Below are positions 55,345 through 64,000 of a stretch of 64,000 bases of DNA, piece by piece (position 1 is the stretch's first letter; every line of letters begins with the position of its first letter). The position numbers and the translations under genes are program-made. The notes beneath the pieces are model-generated. The model was given only the letters and a program-made list of their open reading frames with translations. It was not told the origin of the DNA and ran no database searches. The stretch comes from Henricia sp. BOLD:AAB3569 (Eukaryota; Echinodermata; Asteroidea; Spinulosida; Echinasteridae), in the NCBI GenBank assembly GCA_037783545.1, contig JBBELK010000572.1:372001-436000 (forward strand), given 5' to 3'.

Positions 55345-55440
55345 CAATTCTTGATCGGAACAAAAGTTTGTTGAATGCAATGGACTTGTGGATAACAAGG
55401 CACCGAAAAACATTACTTTTGGAATCGCTTTGCTTTCAAA
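55345..55440 (-). repeat. Dispersed repeat F, copy 3 (reversed)
   Basis: AATTCTTGATCGGAACA, GTTTGTTGAAT, ACTTGTGGATAACAAGGCAC and TTTGGAATCGCTTTG are the reverse complement of the copies at 46297 and 61068. Confidence 0.8.
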
Positions 55441-55459
55441 GACCGTTCCATTTTAGTGG

Positions 55460-55935
55460 TTATATATTCAAGTTCTAGACGACCTTTTTGAACAAAGTGA
55501 TTCCTTCACTAACGAAATGTGACATGTTCTGTTTCTGAGAGAATACTGCGTGTAGTTAAAACTCCTGTACAGGTCCTTTGCAATGTCCTAACCATTTTTA
55601 CTGGGGAAAATTGAAATGGTTCCAAACAGTTCAATGCGATGTTTCCGCACAAGATTTATATCTTTTTATACACTGAAAATTCCCTGGGTTATTTATTTAT
55701 AGGTAAGGTGAAAACTGCAATTACTTTATTTGGTGCATAAAACGGCCCCAACATTGGATAAATTATACAAATGTTTAGTATACAAAAACCTAAATTGGGA
55801 ATATTGATACACATAACTGTGTGAATATCCCAAACCTTTTTAGCCAAAGTAATTTTTCAGTGTAAGAAAACGATAATTAAAGATGAATTTATTTATGTAT
55901 GCGTGGGAACATCAATTTTATACAATCTTCTATAC
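55460..55935. other. No gene seen
   Basis: AT-rich unique DNA. Confidence 0.45.
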
Positions 55936-55940
55936 AATAC

Positions 55941-56304
55941 CATAGGCGTAGCAAGCTCTTAAAGGGGGAGGGGAGGGGGTGCACAGCGGGTCGCTCCGGT
56001 GTCGCTCAGGATGGGAGGGAGTGCTCGGTGAGCGGGCGAGCGCCCTGACGCAACAGCTTGTATGGACATATATGTAATATAATTGCCGTTGCAGTGGCGT
56101 TTTATCAGCGGTGTTATATTAGTTTCATTAACGTTTTTATTTTTGCCGACAGTACCATGATTTTGCCGACAAAATATGAATTACATCATATATGGGAGGC
56201 AAAACAGTGAGGGGAGGGGAAAATTGACACCCCCTTCCCCTCACACACACTTTTAAAAGTAGGGGGAAACCAGCCCCTCTTGCCCCCCGTCTCCTACGCC
56301 TATG
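55941..56304. mobile_element. TIR element with 5-bp target duplication
   Basis: CATAGGCGTAG at the left tip mirrors CTACGCCTATG at the right. G-rich (GGGGGAGGGGAGGGGG) and C-rich (CCCCCTTCCCC) blocks follow inward. AATAC is present on both sides (55936-55940, 56305-56309). 364 bp, non-coding. Confidence 0.85.
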
Positions 56305-56309
56305 AATAC

Positions 56310-57020
56310 CAAATTAGGCCCCTGACTATCGTGGTATTCCGTGCAGTATAGACATATGAGCCAGATTCGACGATGATCCGACCATTACAAAATGACGAAA
56401 TTGCTTCATTCATCATACGTTTGGCAACTGCTGACGACTAAATAAAATTGTCCCTTTTGAACAAAAATGCGAATAATTATATGAAATGGTTAACAATTGG
56501 AACATGACAGACCAAATTATTGAACATGGGCAATGCAAAGTCGGAAATTTTCGTGAAACAATAGAATTTAACAGGTTATGAATTTACGTTTGAAAGTTTT
56601 AAAGTTATGCGGGATATTTTGACATCAGCAGAAAATTCCCCTCCATATGAGTACCATAGAATCACTCAAGCAAAACCTTAATTTCATCAGAAATCAAGTT
56701 CAGTAGTTCACTGCGAGAATTCTGCACGTAGACCTAGCAACTCTGCTCGTACTAAAAATATGTGACTGCAGGACCTTGATGGTGTGTTGTAAAAAATAAA
56801 ATGCCATCCAATATGCATGTACAATGGTTTATATCACGCACTGATTCGTTTGAATAAACACTTAATAATTTGGTGCAAATAGTTTTTATTTTCTTAGGTG
56901 TCAAATTGTCTTAGCTATATAATTAATTACATTGCAATACAATTTTAGTCTGGTCAAGGGGATACTAATTGTGCATGTGTAGGCCTATAGGTCAGTACAC
57001 CAGGCGAAACACGCAAAAGG
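56310..57020. other. No gene seen
   Basis: Unique AT-rich DNA. Confidence 0.45.
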
Positions 57021-57024
57021 CTAA

Positions 57025-57510
57025 GGGTGCACCCCATATCGTGCCCATAGGGACCAAAACCGAATGCCCAAATGTTCAAAAATCATTTTAAAATACTCAC
57101 AACTCTCTCAGCTTCTCAGGACAACAACCAAAATACTAATTGAAGTCTCGTCTTTTCAGTTCTGTTTAATTGTATACGGGGTATCCGTTACTTTTATTCC
57201 CTAATTTATATACTTGAAACAAAACTACCCCTGCAAGAGTGAAAATTGCCAAACAGACCAGCGTCCATTTTGGAAAAAAGCCACATGCGCTACTGGGCAA
57301 AAAAAGGGCCTCTTTTACTGAGTTACATTGCCCAAAATGTTTATTGGAAGAAAGACTACCCCACATCAAGACGATGGCCAATTTCTACATTAGACCACAC
57401 TCGTTCAGCTTGCAACTCCCTCTAATAAAGAATAATTTGAGGGCATACAAAATATTCATGAGTTTGTCGCAAGGATCTCTGCCTATTTAGTTGTGTCACC
57501 CCTAAGGATG
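57025..57510 (+). repeat. Dispersed repeat H, copy 1 (longest)
   Basis: Begins AGGGTGCACCCC. Shared with 58846-59150 are TTCAAAAATCATTTTAAAAT, GATGG.CAATTTCTACA, CAACTCCCTCTAAT and ATACAAAATATTCATGAGTT then CTGCCTATTTAG. A third copy at 63690-63890 shares CTCGGGACAA, AAAATGCTCATTGAAGT and AAAATTGCCAA. The ORFs across it are not conserved between copies. Confidence 0.82.
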
Positions 57511-57519
57511 TTTCGGATT

Positions 57520-58840
57520 ACCAGTGAATATTTAGACCCTTACCCTGGTAACCGACATTACACTTTAGCAAAGTTTAATAGTCCATTGGGGAAATTCAAA
57601 TTGTCTCAGTGCTTTCTTTTGTGATAAAATTTGCGAATAAAAAGACGCATGACGTAATACAATGGCTCAACATCTGAAACGAGGCTGCCAGTGCTCATTT
57701 GAAATTTGTCAATAATCATTACATGTACACACATCACGATTTGTGACACAGAGGCTCTCAGACTTGTCTTTTGATAACGAACCGACCTCCATTGAAACCT
57801 AAAAATAATTCCTTGGATATTTCAGACACAATGAGAAAACAACTAAGGCGGGAACCCTTTGTCACATACACGTATCGTGTTGCATATGATCCCATCATTA
57901 AACGAAAACTGTTTTTTTTTTCTCTATCTTTCTCTTATTGACATAGCCTAACCCAAGTATTTCTGTAATTTTTGACCTTGGCATATATCTGAGAAATTCC
58001 ATGAACACAGGTTTTCAAGTGGAGTGCTTTACAGGGACAATCGGGGAAATAACAATCCTGGCGAATGGGTGTATATGTGTTTCAACTTGATAGCGGGAGT
58101 GTATTGTTGTTAGTCGACATTCAAGGTCTATGTTCGTTGTTGTGCCCATTCACACGTAGACTGCAAGAGAACACTCTCAATGAAAGTTGGTACTCACTGC
58201 ATGGTATGTGCGTTGAAAGGTAATGTTGCTCATTTTCAGCTTAGTTTAAATCTTGTCCAAGTTGTTTTGTCAATAACACATGGAATACCTTGGGTACTTG
58301 GCTGTTGCTGTATAATGGTGCAGAACGAACATCTGTACATCTGTAAGTATATTAGAAGTTGTCATACTTTGCATTGGGAAATATTACATATTATTATTTC
58401 CGTTTCATATTTGTTGCAAAGATTCTCACGGGTTCGAGTTTGTCCTTCACCTGATCACACTTTCTGTGTCAAATTTATACTGTACCTTTATCGGTTATTT
58501 TGTATTAATGGATGGTTGCATAAAAATGCATGATGCTGTATCGCATGTTTTATATCCTTTATGCATTTTGGGGTGAAACGTGGCATTAGACAATATAGGC
58601 CTAGTCCGGTTCAATTTGAATTGTGGCAAAGCTCAAAAGGTAAGTTTTTCAATATGTTGTTTTTACCTTAATTTCATTTTGAATTTACACACAAAAATCA
58701 CAATAACTATATGTAAATCGCTGAATTTGTAACAATATTTTTGAGTAGGATGACTTTTTACGTAGATTGCTGAGTAGAATGTAATGTTAAAATAAATGTG
58801 GACCTGCATAATTACCATGCATTTACATGTAGGAAACGAT
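57520..58840. other. No gene called
   Basis: Contains the right half of foldback family D at 57818-57895 (TTTCAGACACAATG, TTTGTCACATACACGTATCG). A 117-codon ORF (58180-58533, +) has no recognised domain. Confidence 0.5.
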
Positions 58841-58845
58841 GCCCA

Positions 58846-59160
58846 ATATTCAAAAATCATTTTAAAATACTTAGAACTCTCACAGCCTCTCGGGACAAGA
58901 GGCAAAACACAAGCGCCCATTTGGAAAAGGTCCGATACACTGGGCAAAATAGGCCACTTTTAGGAGCAACATTGTCAAGAGTACTTACAAAGGAAAATAC
59001 CCCCAACATCACGATGATGGGCAATTTCTACACAATACCATAATCTTTTAGCTCTCAACTCCCTCTAATATAGAAAACAAATGAGGGAATACAAAATATT
59101 CATGAGTTCGCGCATTGATTTCTGCCTATTTAGTGGGTGCACCCTGTCGTAATGTAGCCA
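58846..59160 (+). repeat. Dispersed repeat H, copy 2
   Basis: Shorter than the 57-kb copy (missing ~110 bp in the first half). Ends TAGTGGGTGCACCC, the mirror of the AGGGTGCACCC start of copy 1. Confidence 0.82.
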
Positions 59161-59194
59161 TCCTATAGGCTGCCACTGCGTAAGTCTGAGGCAA

Positions 59195-59975
59195 ACATTC
59201 GTTCGAACCATCGATATATAATCACTAGTTGAAATATGCAATAGCAGTTGGCTACAGCGGCGTGCGTGTTTTTTTTTTACACCGCAGCGAGGGGTACACC
59301 CCAATTTTTCAACCCGAATAGAGTCTAAGTTTCCAATGACTGACACTTCTCGAGTGACAATCTTGGAAATAGTGACAACTCTTACTCTCACTATTAGAGA
59401 AAAAGAAGAAACGGAGAAATTTCGGAAAATCCCAAACATGCATAGATTCGAACCAGGGACCTTATGATTACAAGTCGAGCTCTCTTCTAACCAGACCGAC
59501 CGCATTCAAAACCCTAAATTCCTTTAAAATAACCAACCCTAAACCCTGACCCTGAACCCTAACCTATTATATAGTCTCCTCTCAAGACGCTAAAAAGGTA
59601 CAAACCCCATTGTTCTCCCCTCGCAGTGGTGTAAAAAAAAAATTACGCCAGTGCGGCGTAGCTACGGGGGAAGGGGAAGGCGTGCGCGCGCCCCCACCCA
59701 TCATGAAAATCCTATAGAGAGAACCCTAGCTACGCTGATGGTTGGCTATACGAGAACTGAAGCCTTGCGCCTGCAGCCATTGTACTCCCCAAACAATACT
59801 CTGCGGTCCATGCGATCGCTTGCATTCCACTTAACAAATGTAGACTAGTGAAGACTGTATGACCAGTCTAGGCAAGGCATTGTATTTGGGGAGTACAATG
59901 GCGGACGGTGGCTTCAATTTTAGACGTCGTTGCTGCATCCAGTGATTATATATCAATGGTTCGAACGCCATCTTG
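59195..59975. mobile_element. Foldback element, copy 2, containing element G
   Basis: The tips GTTCGAACCATCGATATATA and TATATATCAATGGTTCGAAC mirror. The right half (59740-59975) is the reverse complement of about 52640-52870. The left arm is cut at ~59261 by element G (to 59650). Confidence 0.8.
59262..59650 (-). mobile_element. Element G, copy 2, nested in a foldback
   Basis: About 88% identical by eye to 53572-53955 along its full length. The TIR is better preserved here (TTTTTTTTTTACACC and GGTGTAAAAAAAAAA). It lacks the ~20-base CACGAAGCTGGTTGCAAAC stretch present in copy 1. GCGGCGT occurs near both borders. Confidence 0.88.
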
Positions 59976-60043
59976 CTCTCAGAAAAAGTTTCTATTTTAG
60001 ACTGGTTATATAAAGTGGAATACAAGCGGTTTTTTACCAAGTG

Positions 60044-60331
60044 TTGTTGTTGTTGTTGTATATTTTATGGCATCTTCGGCAACTAAGGCCCTTTATGCCA
60101 TCAACTATACGGTTTTTAGCTTTAACTATACTATATTATCAACTTGAGATGACGAAGAAGGAGTTGCAGTTTTAGAAGTGGGAGGAAAACCCCCAGAGAA
60201 ATGCCCCAGGGGAAAACCCACGCGGTCAAGTAGGGACTGCAAACCCAATCCACATACACGCCCCGGATTCGAACCCGGGACGCCAGAGGTGAAAGGCGAG
60301 GAAAGAACCCGTACGCCAACCCGACCGCCCC
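60044..60331 (-). mobile_element. tRNA-derived SINE (family S1), copy 4, with 11-bp target duplication
   Basis: The minus strand starts GGGCGGTCGGGTTGGCGTAC, B box GGGTTCGAATCCGGGG, body GTGTATGTGGATTGGGTTTG, tail TAAAATATACAACAACAACA. TTTACCAAGTG is duplicated exactly (60033-60043, 60332-60342). Confidence 0.95.
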
Positions 60332-60344
60332 TTTACCAAGTGCA

Positions 60345-61020
60345 AAATGGTCCCCGGTATACCCTCTGCAGGGAAAGTTGAGGCTAATTCATGGCTAATT
60401 AATGTAACCCCCGTCACCCTTGATAAGTTGTCATGGCTGGAAATGCCCTATGGTCAAGGCTGTTCGGAACCAGAAGCACTGACTTGCTGTGTGTCAGAGT
60501 TAATCCGAATCTTCAATTGGTTGGCATCCTTCTAACCCTGGGATTTCCTGTATGCTCAGTATGTCTAGGTACAAATTTTACAGGGCACCTTTTGGAGATT
60601 AGCAGGCCCGGAATCTCGGTAGGGTGTTAGCTGAAGAAAGAGGAAATGAAGATTTTCAGTGTAAAGTAGTGTTTGGAAATTTTAACAATAATTATTTAAC
60701 AATAATTATTTTGGAATTACTTTGGAATTCAAGTATATAGCTGAATGATACCCTGATTACACTATTAAAAAACACGCAAATAAGGCTTACCAAAAAAATC
60801 AAGAAGTCTGAGAGATGTTACATATGTTATCGGTCAGTGACGTATATGAACTCCTTTTACCTCATGGTAAGAGCCGCTGAGGCAGGGTGCGCCACTTTGC
60901 CTGAAGTGCATCTCTCAGCTCGTCTCACGAAGGTTCTTTCATGTTGACAACCCAACAACATATTTCTGAGAACCCAAAACTGCAGGATTCTCCCAGAAAA
61001 AAAGGAAAAATGTCACACTT
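60345..61020. other. No gene seen
   Basis: Includes a small tandem TTAACAATAATTATT duplication at about 60677-60711. The ORFs 60347-60630 lack support. Confidence 0.5.
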
Positions 61021-61026
61021 CTTTAC

Positions 61027-61182
61027 TGTGGGAATCGCTTTGCTCTAGTGGGTCATCTTGTACCATGAGGAAATCACTAAAGCAGAACAGTCCTGAAAGC
61101 GATTCCAAAGTGACAGGTCGACCAGTGCCTTGTTATGCACAAGTTCATAGGCATATTCAACAAACATCTGTTCCGATCAAGA
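61027..61182 (+). repeat. Dispersed repeat F, copy 2, with small foldback
   Basis: GGAATCGCTTTGCTCTAGTG mirrors CACTAAAGCAGAACAGTCCT then GAAAGCGATTCC, followed by the block shared with 46297 and 55345. The 66-codon ORF here is not conserved. Confidence 0.78.
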
Positions 61183-61189
61183 ATTTATA

Positions 61190-61600
61190 TCTTAAGAAAA
61201 TAAAATTGCTTTTCTCTTTGGGAAAAGTAAATTATGATCTAAACATAACTAATACTTATGTGTAGTCGGGAAACTGTCAACAACCGGTGATGCGGAGACG
61301 ATTCATGTATGGGGACAATGAGGCGTGAAGGAAGGCCGCCTAGTGTGCTATGGAACGCTGGATCCCAAAGTGGGCAGTATGTGTGAATGTGATGTGTGCT
61401 CAGAGGCGTGTATGTCTGGAAGGGTGGGTAAATCATTAAAGGCTCAGCATTATACCATTTGCAATGACCCAAAATTGTTGACAAGAAAAAGCTTACTGAA
61501 AATGTTAATAGCGATGACAACATTATTTTATTTCCGTCCAAGATGGTACTTTCTGTATAAACAAAATGAAGGTGCCAAGGTTTTACAAAATGTGTGCGAC
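61190..61600. other. No gene seen
   Basis: Unique-looking; overlapping ORFs of ~100 codons on both strands without domains. Confidence 0.45.
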
Positions 61601-61607
61601 CACACGT

Positions 61608-61790
61608 TTTTTAACCACTTTTACACAAAATCCATACATATATTTTAAAGGTTTTCTGAAGCATCTATGTAGCTGACATTTCTACAGATGAGTTTATCGA
61701 CATTCTTCTTTAGATATGTTATGCCTTTATTCCAGGAATTCGTTAAAAAAAAGGTTTCATCCTTCAAATGATACATTGGGCCTTTAAGAG
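61608..61790 (-). repeat. Coding-like dispersed repeat, copy 3
   Basis: CACAAAATCCATACATA, AAAGGTTTTCTGAAGCATCT, ATGTAGCTGACATTT and ATTCTTCTTTAGATATGTTA match 39600-39760 and, more weakly, 31370-31470. On the minus strand it reads SWNKGITYLKKNVDKL and SYIDAS before stops. It ends near GGGCCTTTAA. Confidence 0.7.
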
Positions 61791-61794
61791 TGGG

Positions 61795-62240
61795 TCCCAC
61801 TTGGGTGCAGAATATCGAGATAACATATAGACTAATTAAGTGTGGTACTGTGGGGATAGGAATCATGGGATTAGTGAGGTGTGGAAGTGCCAGATGTTAC
61901 TGATGAAGACATAGGTGTCCTCAGGAATGATTTCGTTCTCCGAAATAGCTCATTTTCCATCAACAATTTGGTAAAACTTGAATAGGCGTATAGTGCAGAG
62001 GCATATTCAGTATCGCCCAGAAAGATAAATCACTAAAAAGAAAAAAATAGTTTTTAGTGGCAATAGTGTGATCAGACATCAGAAAATAGCCCACTGATTG
62101 CAGGAAAATGTCTTTAAAATTTTTAAAATGTTATGGGAGAGCATAACATTTTAAAATGTTATGGGGAGCATGTCTTAAACTTTATACACCACTCAGCACT
62201 GTATAGTGGAGGCACTCGGGATCGTAAAAAAATTGCCACT
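61795..62240. other. No gene; short palindrome
   Basis: AAAATGTTATG and CATAACATTTT (62125-62135, 62142-62152) form a hairpin, with a further AAAATGTTATGG copy just after. Confidence 0.6.
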
Positions 62241-62255
62241 TTCAACAGGTGGCAC

Positions 62256-62535
62256 ATTGGGCGGTCGGGTTGGCGTACGGGTTCTTTCCTCGCCTTTCAC
62301 CTCTGGCGTCCCGGGTTCGAATCCGGGGCGTGTATGTGGATTGGGTTTGCAGTCCCTACTTGACCGCGTGGGTTTTCCCCTGGGGCATTTCTCTGGGGGT
62401 TTTCCTCCCACTTCTAAAACTGCAACTCCTTCTTCGTCATCTCAAGTTGATAATATAGTATAGTTAAAGCTAAAACCGTATAGTTGATGGCATAAAGGGC
62501 CTTAGTTGCCGAAGATGCCATAAAATATACAACAA
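62256..62535 (+). mobile_element. tRNA-derived SINE (family S1), copy 5, with 13-bp target duplication
   Basis: Head GGGCGGTCGGGTTGGCGTAC, B box GGGTTCGAATCCGGGG, body to ACCGTATAGTTGATGGCATA, tail AAAATATACAACAA. CAACAGGTGGCAC is exactly duplicated (62243-62255, 62536-62548). Best reference copy of the family; the 60-85 codon ORFs in it are not genes. Confidence 0.96.
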
Positions 62536-62642
62536 CAACAGGTGGCACCTTTATAAAGGTTGCATTTGGTCCCACCATGGAGCTGTGGTCCTACATGGCA
62601 TTGGGGACCTGCACAGACGGGTGGCCATACGGGTAGCCTCTT

Positions 62643-62860
62643 TATCAATAGGGAGCGTGTGTGGTCTAGTGGGTATGAAGCGAGACTCCCAATCAGAGGT
62701 TGGGGTTCAAGCCCACTATGACCAACGTGTCTGTGTCCCTGGGCAAGGCACTTAATCCCAGTTGCCTCGTCAACCCAAGCGATATTTGGGTAGCTGGGGA
62801 ATGCCACAATCTAACTGCTGATAGGGTTGAGCGCCTGGCCAGCAGCCACCTAGTTGAATC
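62643..62860 (+). mobile_element. tRNA-derived SINE (family S3)
   Basis: Head TGTGTGGTCTAGTGGGTATG (A box), CGAGACTCCCAATCAG (anticodon-arm-like), GGGGTTCAAGCCC (B box), then CCCTGGGCAAGGCACTTAAT, TAGCTGGGGAATGCCACA and GGTTGAGCGCCTGGCC. It shares only the generic GGCAAGGCACTTAA block with S2. The 3' end is uncertain. Confidence 0.85.
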
Positions 62861-62934
62861 GAAATGGTTTTGGTGATTCCCTGATGGCAGCGGTATGGCA
62901 GCAGCACCAAGAGCACCACACATGGTGGACATTA

Positions 62935-63030
62935 GGGGGAGTGGGGTTTGGAGGTGCGTTAACAAAAGGGAAGGGTGTGTTGAGGTATAGGGGCGTTAGG
63001 TGGGAGTCCCTTTGCCACATATCGTGCTGG
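62935..63030 (-). repeat. Foldback family D, half-copy
   Basis: GTGCGTTAACAAAAGGGAAG, GTGTGTTGAGGTATAGGGGC and CCCTTTGCCACATATCGTGC are the reverse complement of the left half at 32287-32375. Confidence 0.85.
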
Positions 63031-63039
63031 GTATATGTT

Positions 63040-64000
63040 TTAATGTGCTCCATGGTCCTAGTCATTTTGCCTTCAAAGAAGATTCTGCTAGGATCGGAAC
63101 GTGATGAGGCCACTAATTTTACAGTGTGATATTTGTAACTAAGGAGTTTACGGTGGCACCATAATGTCTCTTTCTTCGAAAATTTGAAACTCGGGACAGT
63201 CCCTTTAACATTTACATAACAAGAATACATTATATTCTGCAAGTCATTCTGAATAGGCAGACCTCACGGTATAAGCAAAAACATCAGTCTTGGGCGGTCA
63301 GGTGAAAGTAAGGCATTATAGAAGAAACATGAAAATCCTTCTTGCAGGCAGGTATACAGCCAAGTCCAAATTTCCTTTCTACTAGAGGTGGAAGTGTACT
63401 GATACTTTAAACCTGGTTATCCCCTCTCCAGATACATTAACTAATTACTGGAGTGTATCAGGACATTAAGAAGCACGTATAAAGATCGTAATCTGCAGTA
63501 ATGCCTCGTGAAAGGGCAAACTTAATTCTTTGTTTGTACCCACCTTGAAGCTCTGTTAAGTTTGTGGGTTTAAAGACCTATTTGAATTCGCACCTAACGG
63601 ATATTGGTGATTTGTAAAGGAGATATACCTATATGCATGCACGCCATGTCAACCTTTCATACTGCAACTTAAGCTACCTTCCCGTCTAAAGGTGCACCCT
63701 TCAAATTTAAAACTATATCCAACATTTAAAACAATATTCAACATTTGAAAGTACTGTGCTTAGAAGTCCCACTGCGTCTCGGGACAAAAAGCAAAATGCT
63801 CATTGAAGTTTTATTGAGTTAGTACGTCACTTTTATTTACGAATTTCCACCCGAAATTAAAATTGCCAACACACAATTGCGCAGTATACTTTGAGTATAC
63901 GATATTACTGAATGTGCCTCTGCATGACATGGCACTTCCACAGCGATTTTGAGAGACTTATATACACAATAAACTTGGTATAATTATAAACGACTCTCTG
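63040..64000. other. No gene; dispersed repeat H copy 3 at 63690-63890
   Basis: From AAAGGTGCACCC (63690) the sequence follows repeat H (AACATTTGAAAGTACTGTGC, CTCGGGACAAAAAGCAAAAT, GAAATTAAAATTGCCAA). The rest is unique-looking. Confidence 0.6.

Noticed and set aside
58180..58533. 117-codon ORF with hydrophobic stretches
   Set aside because: No domain, no promoter or splice support, and AT-rich surroundings make it likely chance.

Overview
This is a eukaryotic, gene-poor window dominated by transposable elements. The organism is most likely a marine invertebrate deuterostome, with an echinoderm the best guess and a hemichordate the alternative. The basis is overall character: constant TACATGTA and TAGGCCTA words, AT-rich unique DNA, many tRNA-derived SINEs, DIRS-like and LTR retroelement remains, and very many short terminal-inverted-repeat (TIR) elements. 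No bacterial features are present (no operons, Shine-Dalgarno-led genes or CRISPR). I found no intact cellular gene, rRNA or functional tRNA. The only long ORF with convincing protein character is a retrotransposon gag on the minus strand (26385-27845).

Layout. 1-2.9 kb: a near-perfect hairpin, then a decayed DIRS-type reverse transcriptase split by a TIR element. 3.3-4.0 kb: a 711-bp TIR element with a perfect 9-bp target duplication (Mutator-like). 4.3-7.0 kb: a one-sided cluster of the decamer TAAACCTCAC, followed by two related ~1-kb elements whose interiors are shuffled CGTATAC/ACGTT words. 8-12.7 kb: minisatellites, including one that expanded inside a TIR element also present at 12.4 kb. 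14.4-15.1 kb: a hAT-like element. 16-20 kb: nested inverted repeats and a TTAA-flanked element. 21.3-21.5 kb: a SINE with target duplication. 24.3-25.2 kb: a possible decayed three-exon gene on the minus strand. 25.5-29.1 kb: a complete-ended LTR retrotransposon (two 277-bp LTRs, primer site, polypurine tract, gag) with no pol.

29.5-49 kb: poly-C tracts, several SINE families, palindromic MITEs, a Tc1/mariner relic with long TIRs and a broken transposase end (41.9-42.8 kb), a ~39-bp minisatellite (43.6-44.2 kb) and a GC-rich, self-complementary GACGTC region (48.5-49.1 kb). 49.8-64 kb: dispersed repeats shared with earlier parts, a large foldback element, a 384-bp element carrying both TIRs and a tRNA-like box in an 11-bp target duplication, and two SINEs with perfect 11- and 13-bp target duplications.

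How the parts relate: the window is an insertion record. Several elements interrupt others (MITE in DIRS, MITE in SINE tail, 384-bp element in foldback, SINE in a dispersed repeat), which gives relative ages. Boundaries rest on eye alignment of arms and copies and are usually good to within about 10 bases. Family names are inferred from structure, not from a database search.
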